From JADMIH01 sp036399775 (GTDB taxonomy: Bacteria > Chloroflexota > Chloroflexia > QHBQ01 > JADMIH01): 64,000 nt of DNA. Shown one piece after another: positions 60,170 to 64,000 of this stretch (position 1 is its first letter; every line of letters begins with the position of its first letter). The stretch is taken from positions 1 to 64,000 of the forward strand of contig DASWMJ010000010.1 of assembly GCA_036399775.1 (NCBI GenBank), given 5' to 3'. Below the pieces are notes generated by a model. That model did no database searches and had not been told where the DNA came from. It saw only the letters and a program-made list of their open reading frames with translations. The position numbers and the translations under genes were made by a program.

Positions 60170-60263
60170 CCAAAATTAAAGATTTGCCCTGAGCAAGCGT
60201 AGAATATTTAGTTCAAAAACAAGAAAACAGGCGGCCGCGCCGCCTGTTTTCTTGTTTTTGAAC
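60170..60263 (+). terminator. Long perfect hairpin with conserved box, copy C
   Basis: 25-nt arms (60211-60235 and 60239-60263) pair perfectly around CGC; the core is ACAGGCGGC. The preceding AAATTAAAGATTTGCCCTG, AGCAAGCGTA and AGTTCAAA match the boxes of copies A and B. It follows the MFS gene and faces the gene at 60325. Confidence 0.82.
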
Positions 60264-60324
60264 GTTCTTTTCGAGATGATGGCACAGTGCGCTTGTGGCA
60301 GGTGAAGTAATGCTTCATCTAACT

Positions 60325-60729
60325 TTAGCTCCGCATTCTTCGCTTAACGATTATCTTACGATCAACCGCGTCCTGACTATCAGGCAGCTTGACCTCGGTT
60401 CTTTCAGGTAGCCAACCTTTGGGCCAAACTAAACCTGTGAGGGTGGCGAGCCGCTGGAGCCTGTCCGGAGGCGCCCCGCGACTCAGTGCCCACCTGCGCC
60501 AGCGAGGTACAGTGACCGACCACCACGCCCAAGCAAGCGTAAAACCAACTACGAAGAATATGAACCAGCCGTTTGGAAGAAGCACATATCCCAGAACTGA
60601 GAAGCCTATGATGATCAGAAGCACAGGCAGGTTAACGAGCAAATGCCCCAAAAGGACCGCCCGTCCCGCACTCAACTGCTTGGGAGCCTGAGAATGTGCA
60701 GGACCGTGAGAAAAGGGATTAGCTTCCAT
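60325..60729 (-). CDS. Small two-span membrane protein (hypothetical)
   Basis: A 134-aa protein with two adjacent membrane segments (about 26-48 and 52-72, LLVNLPVLLIIIGFSVLGYVLLPNGW...). A basic cytoplasmic region with RWRRWALSRGAPPDRLQRLATLTGLVWPKG follows. No family is recognised. 60730-60998 upstream shows no gene. Confidence 0.6.
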   Translation of the reverse strand: MEANPFSHGPAHSQAPKQLSAGRAVLLGHLLVNLPVLLIIIGFSVLGYVLLPNGWFIFFVVGFTLAWAWWSVTVPRWRRWALSRGAPPDRLQRLATLTGLVWPKGWLPERTEVKLPDSQDAVDRKIIVKRRMRS

Positions 60730-60998
60730 CTTGCCTGCTCCGTTCCTAGATTCCTAACCAGACATCGATTGCCGGCACATTGAGGAACGCCCACTCCTCG
60801 TGACGCACATCACTCGCTTATGCGTTGCGTTCCGTGTGTAAAGTATATCACCTTCAACTCTGCGTTCATCACACACTCTAGGGTAAGCCTAACTCCTCCG
60901 CCAAAATACATCTCAAGCCCTATTTACCCGACAGGCCGTTGTTGTATACTTATTAATCCAGGCCCGAAAAGTAAGCCTTAGCAAAAGGAATTATCCCC

Positions 60999-62750
60999 TT
61001 GCACGACCTCAAATCGCTAATCCCCTACCTGGCGCGCTACCGTGGGCGGCTCATTTTCGGTGGCATTATGATCGTCGCCACCACCATCCTTTCCCTCGCC
61101 CTCCCTTACCTGGTGGGCACCGCCATAGACAGCATCAAAGCGGGGCAGCCAAACGACCAGGTGACCGTCATCGCGGGCTTGATCCTGCTGCTTGCCGCCA
61201 TCCAGGGCGTGGGCGACTTCTACGCCCGCTACAGCATCAACGAAGTGTCTCGCCTGGTCGAGTACGAATTGCGCAACGACCTCTTCGCCCACCTACAGCG
61301 CATGCAGCAGAGCTTCTTCCAGAACATGCATACGGGAGACATCATGGCCCGCGCCACCAACGACCTGACGGCGGTGCGCGCCTTCCTCGGTCCCGGCCTC
61401 TCCAACAGCGTGCGTACCGTGCTGATGTTCCTCGTCGCCTCCGCGCTGATGCTCACCATCAACCTGGGCCTTGCCCTGATAGTGATGTTCTTCATGCCGA
61501 TGGTCAGCGTGGCGTTCGTCCTGATCGGGGGGCGCATGCACCGGCGTTACGAGCGCGTGCAGGCCCAGTTCGGCCAGCTTTCCACCTACGCCCAGGAGAA
61601 CTTCTCCGGCATTCGCGTGGTCAAGGCATACGCCCAGGAGGAATACGAGACGCACCACTTCGCCCTCGCCAGCCGCGACTACATCAACCGCAGCATGGAG
61701 TACCAGCGCCTCAACCAACTCTTGTGGCCGATGATGGCCCTGGTGCTCGGGCTGGCGGGCGCAGCCATCCTCTACGCGGGCGGCATGGCGGTCGTAAACG
61801 GTAGCATCACGCTCGGACAGTTCGTGCAGTTCAACTTCTACCTGCTCATGCTGAGCTGGCCCATGATAGCCCTCGGTTGGGTGGTCAGCCTCTACCAGCA
61901 GGGAGCAGCATCTATGGGCCGCATCCGCGAGCTTATGAGCCACCGCGCCAAAGTAGCCGACAGCGACCAGACCGTGCCCCTGGAGACCATCAGGGGCGAG
62001 ATAGAGTTCGACCACGTCACCCTCAGCTACGACAAGCGCAGGGTGCTGGACGACATTTCGTTCCACGCGCCCGCAGGCAGCACCCTCGCCATCGTCGGCT
62101 CGACGGGCGTAGGCAAGACCTCCATCGTGAACCTCATCGCCCGCGTGCATGAGGCCCAGGAAGGCCGCGTGATCGTGGACGGCGTGGACGTGCAACATAT
62201 CCCACTAGCCATGCTCAGGCGCAGTATCGGCTACGTGCCGCAGGATACTTTCCTCTTCTCGACCTCCCTGAGCGAGAACGTATCCTTCGGCGTGGACGAG
62301 GCGGAACCCGCGATGGTGGCTCAATCGGTGCAGGTCGCCCGCCTCAGTAACGACCTCGACCAGTTCCCGGACGGCATAGAGACTGTCATAGGCGAGCGCG
62401 GCGTGACACTCTCCGGCGGCCAGAAGCAGCGCACGGCCCTCGCCCGTGCCGTCATGCGCGCCCCCGCGATACTCATCCTGGACGACTCCCTATCCAGCAT
62501 AGACACCCACACCCAGTCCGAGATACTCTCCGGCCTGCGCGACGTACTGAAGGGCCGCACCAGCATTATCATCTCCCAGCGCATCTCCACCGTAAAGGAC
62601 GCCGACCAGATACTCGTCCTGCAAGATGGCCGCATAGTAGAGCGCGGCACCCACCAGGAATTGGTAGCCAGGCGCGGCACCTACGCCCAGATGTACCGCC
62701 GCGAGCTTCTTGCCCACGAGCTAGGCGTGGACCCGCTCGATACGGAGTAA
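60999..62750 (+). CDS. ABC exporter, fused permease and ATPase (half-transporter)
   Basis: A 583-aa protein starting at TTG 60999 after AAAAGGA. Six membrane helices (about 15-310) precede the ATPase domain (about 335-575). Walker A is GSTGVGKTS, Q-loop YVPQDTFLF, signature LSGGQKQR, Walker B ILILDDSLSSID (Asp where Glu is usual at the catalytic position, as in one half of some heterodimers) and H-loop IISQRIS (Gln in place of His). Both catalytic substitutions are those of a degenerate site, typical of one member of a heterodimeric exporter. A second half-transporter follows at 63070, supporting a heterodimer. Confidence 0.92.
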   Translation: MHDLKSLIPYLARYRGRLIFGGIMIVATTILSLALPYLVGTAIDSIKAGQPNDQVTVIAGLILLLAAIQGVGDFYARYSINEVSRLVEYELRNDLFAHLQRMQQSFFQNMHTGDIMARATNDLTAVRAFLGPGLSNSVRTVLMFLVASALMLTINLGLALIVMFFMPMVSVAFVLIGGRMHRRYERVQAQFGQLSTYAQENFSGIRVVKAYAQEEYETHHFALASRDYINRSMEYQRLNQLLWPMMALVLGLAGAAILYAGGMAVVNGSITLGQFVQFNFYLLMLSWPMIALGWVVSLYQQGAASMGRIRELMSHRAKVADSDQTVPLETIRGEIEFDHVTLSYDKRRVLDDISFHAPAGSTLAIVGSTGVGKTSIVNLIARVHEAQEGRVIVDGVDVQHIPLAMLRRSIGYVPQDTFLFSTSLSENVSFGVDEAEPAMVAQSVQVARLSNDLDQFPDGIETVIGERGVTLSGGQKQRTALARAVMRAPAILILDDSLSSIDTHTQSEILSGLRDVLKGRTSIIISQRISTVKDADQILVLQDGRIVERGTHQELVARRGTYAQMYRRELLAHELGVDPLDTE

Positions 62751-62955
62751 CGTGATGCGTGATGCGCGTGATGCGTATTGCGGGGAGGATGAAATTGCCA
62801 GGGGTATAAGAAAAGAATAGCCCTTGTCATTCTGAGCGAAGCGAAGAATCTCGCCCCTCGCGTACCATGCTGAGGACGCAAGGGGAGAAAAATGGAGGCA
62901 AGATTAGGCGCGAGGGACGAGATTCTTCGCTTCGCTCAGAATGACATAGGGTAGT
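62751..62955. repeat. GTGATGC run and CATTCTGAGC hairpin element
   Basis: GTGATGC heptamer-like copies (62751-62785) are followed by CCTTGTCATTCTGAGCGAAG ... and its complement CTTCGCTCAGAATGACATAGG, ends facing each other over about 130 nt. It lies between the two half-transporter genes. Confidence 0.85.
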
Positions 62956-63069
62956 GGGTTTGCCTTCGTTTACTTGCTTAGTGGGGCCACTCTCTGTTGA
63001 ATAGCAAGAAAGTGAGCAGGCGTACAGGTCGGTTTACTCGTAATTCATAATTACCGCCAGGGGAGAATC

Positions 63070-64000
63070 ATGGCAGGCACCACAATAATCCACGAAGACG
63101 AAATCTTAGGCAAAGCATACGACGCCCACCTGATGCGCCGCATCCTCACTTACCTGCGCCCCTACCAGGCGAAGGTGGTGATAGCCTTCTTTATCATTTT
63201 CGCCACCGCCGCCGTAGAGCTTACGGGGCCATACCTCGCTAAGCTGGCGATTGACGAGGCCATCGTGCCCGGCAAGCCCGATCTCCTGCTCCCCATCGTG
63301 GCGATTTTCCTGGGCGCGCTGGCGACTTCCTTCGTGCTGCGCTACGCCCAGAACTACATCATGCAGGTCATCGGCCAGAACGTCATGTACGACATCCGCC
63401 AGCAGATATTCTCCCACCTGCAACACCAGTCCCTCAGCTACTTCGACCGCAACCCCGTGGGCCGCATCATCAGCCGCCTCACCAACGACGTGGACGCGCT
63501 CAACGAGTTCATCGGCTCAGGCGTGGTTACGGTGGCAGGCGACGTTGCTATCCTGGTGGGCGTGGTGATAGTGATGCTCATAATGGACTGGAAGCTGGCC
63601 CTCGTCAGCCTGGCCGTGCTGCCCCTGATAGCCCTCGCCAGCCACCAGTTCCAGCGCCTGATGCGTACCACCTACCGCCAGCAGCGCGTCCGCCTGGCCC
63701 GCGTCAACGCCTTCCTGCAAGAGAACATCTCCGGGATGCTTGTAGTGCAGCTTTTCAACCGCGAGAAGCGCAAGTTCAACGAGTTCGACGACCTGAACAA
63801 AGACTACCTGAAGGCGAACATAGACGCACTACGTGTCTTCTGCTACTTCTTCCCCGTCGTCAGCTTCCTATCGGTGATGGCGATCGTCCTCCTCCTGTGG
63901 TACGGCTCCGGCGGCGTGCTGGACGGCACCATAAAGCTGGGCGTGCTGGTGGCCTTCTTCCAGTACACCGAGCGCGCATTTCAGCCCATCCGCGACCTTG
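63070..64000 (+). CDS. ABC exporter, second half-transporter (partial)
   Basis: 310 codons are visible before the window ends. ATG at 63070 follows GGGAGAATC. The six-helix permease domain is seen almost complete, with FDRNPVGRIISRLTNDVDALNEF (the conserved cytoplasmic coupling-helix region) and LQENISGMLVVQLFNRE. The ATPase domain lies outside. It is probably the partner with the intact catalytic site, since the first half has altered Walker B and H-loop residues. Confidence 0.92.
   Translation, partial: MAGTTIIHEDEILGKAYDAHLMRRILTYLRPYQAKVVIAFFIIFATAAVELTGPYLAKLAIDEAIVPGKPDLLLPIVAIFLGALATSFVLRYAQNYIMQVIGQNVMYDIRQQIFSHLQHQSLSYFDRNPVGRIISRLTNDVDALNEFIGSGVVTVAGDVAILVGVVIVMLIMDWKLALVSLAVLPLIALASHQFQRLMRTTYRQQRVRLARVNAFLQENISGMLVVQLFNREKRKFNEFDDLNKDYLKANIDALRVFCYFFPVVSFLSVMAIVLLLWYGSGGVLDGTIKLGVLVAFFQYTERAFQPIRDL

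Noticed and set aside
1..64000. tRNA genes and complete insertion sequences
   Set aside because: No cloverleaf with TTC-arm consensus and no transposase gene was recognised. The mobile-looking material consists of short non-coding repeats.

Overview
The window is a GC-rich bacterial chromosome segment, most likely from a member of the Chloroflexota. That placement is an inference from several signs: the 5' end of a 16S rRNA gene, an F420-type luciferase-like oxidoreductase, LysM lipoproteins, frequent GTG and TTG starts, and many dispersed short repeats. The repeats include CATTCTGAGC hairpins, GGGGCGACCC palindromes and tandem heptanucleotides. A 16S database comparison would settle the phylum.

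Layout. (1) 1-6400: 5' end of a 16S rRNA gene reading out of the window from two consensus promoters, then a PH-like membrane protein and a DUF167 protein on +. These face a leftward cluster of priA, def, a TIMP/NTR-like secreted protein and a CPBP protease. (2) 6400-9600: two LysM proteins, then a promoter, a 15-codon ORF with alternative RNA pairings, a strong terminator and a FAD monooxygenase. (3) 9700-18150: M4 metalloprotease, a PrsW-like protein that has lost its catalytic residues, a PsbP-like protein and a putative emfourin-type inhibitor of M4 proteases. Opposite these lie an alpha/beta hydrolase and an M15-like protein with an N-terminus typical of contractile-injection-system cargo. 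(4) 18200-31100: accessory island. It starts with an MmeI-like type IIL restriction-modification gene. Four separate remnants of that gene's 3' end then recur downstream, separated by unrelated cargo: pentapeptide protein, duplicated-domain protein, lipoprotein with a cysteine-peptidase-like core, membrane protein and EF-hand protein. A 32-bp inverted-repeat element and a low-GC GAF protein are also present. (5) 31200-43600: metabolic and secreted functions (LLM oxidoreductase, esterase, alpha-amylase, M20 peptidase, FHA and VWA proteins, M48 protease, RibD-like reductase). (6) 43581-51761: a large GH38-like protein and the most interesting locus of the window. (7) 52200-64000: rhodanese, Rieske protein, two MFS exporters, a small secreted protein, a GGDEF cyclase and two half ABC exporters, the second cut by the window edge.

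The highlight is a leftward locus at 46422-51761 that resembles a ComQXP pheromone system. It has a ComQ-like prenyltransferase and two paralogous small ORFs (66 and 72 aa) that keep a common N-terminus and have tryptophan as the next-to-last residue. It also has a membrane sensor with a PDZ-like loop and many membrane segments like ComP, but its output is GAF plus HD-GYP instead of a histidine kinase. Each peptide gene appears to have its own promoter and terminator. If correct, a prenylated-tryptophan peptide would control c-di-GMP breakdown; a GGDEF gene lies 6 kb to the right.

A second theme is repeat invasion. At least six period-7 tandem repeats lie between genes, and repeats run in frame through priA, the PH-like protein, the emfourin-like protein and the GH38-like protein. 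Several intergenic hairpins are unusually long perfect palindromes, and three of them share a conserved flanking box.
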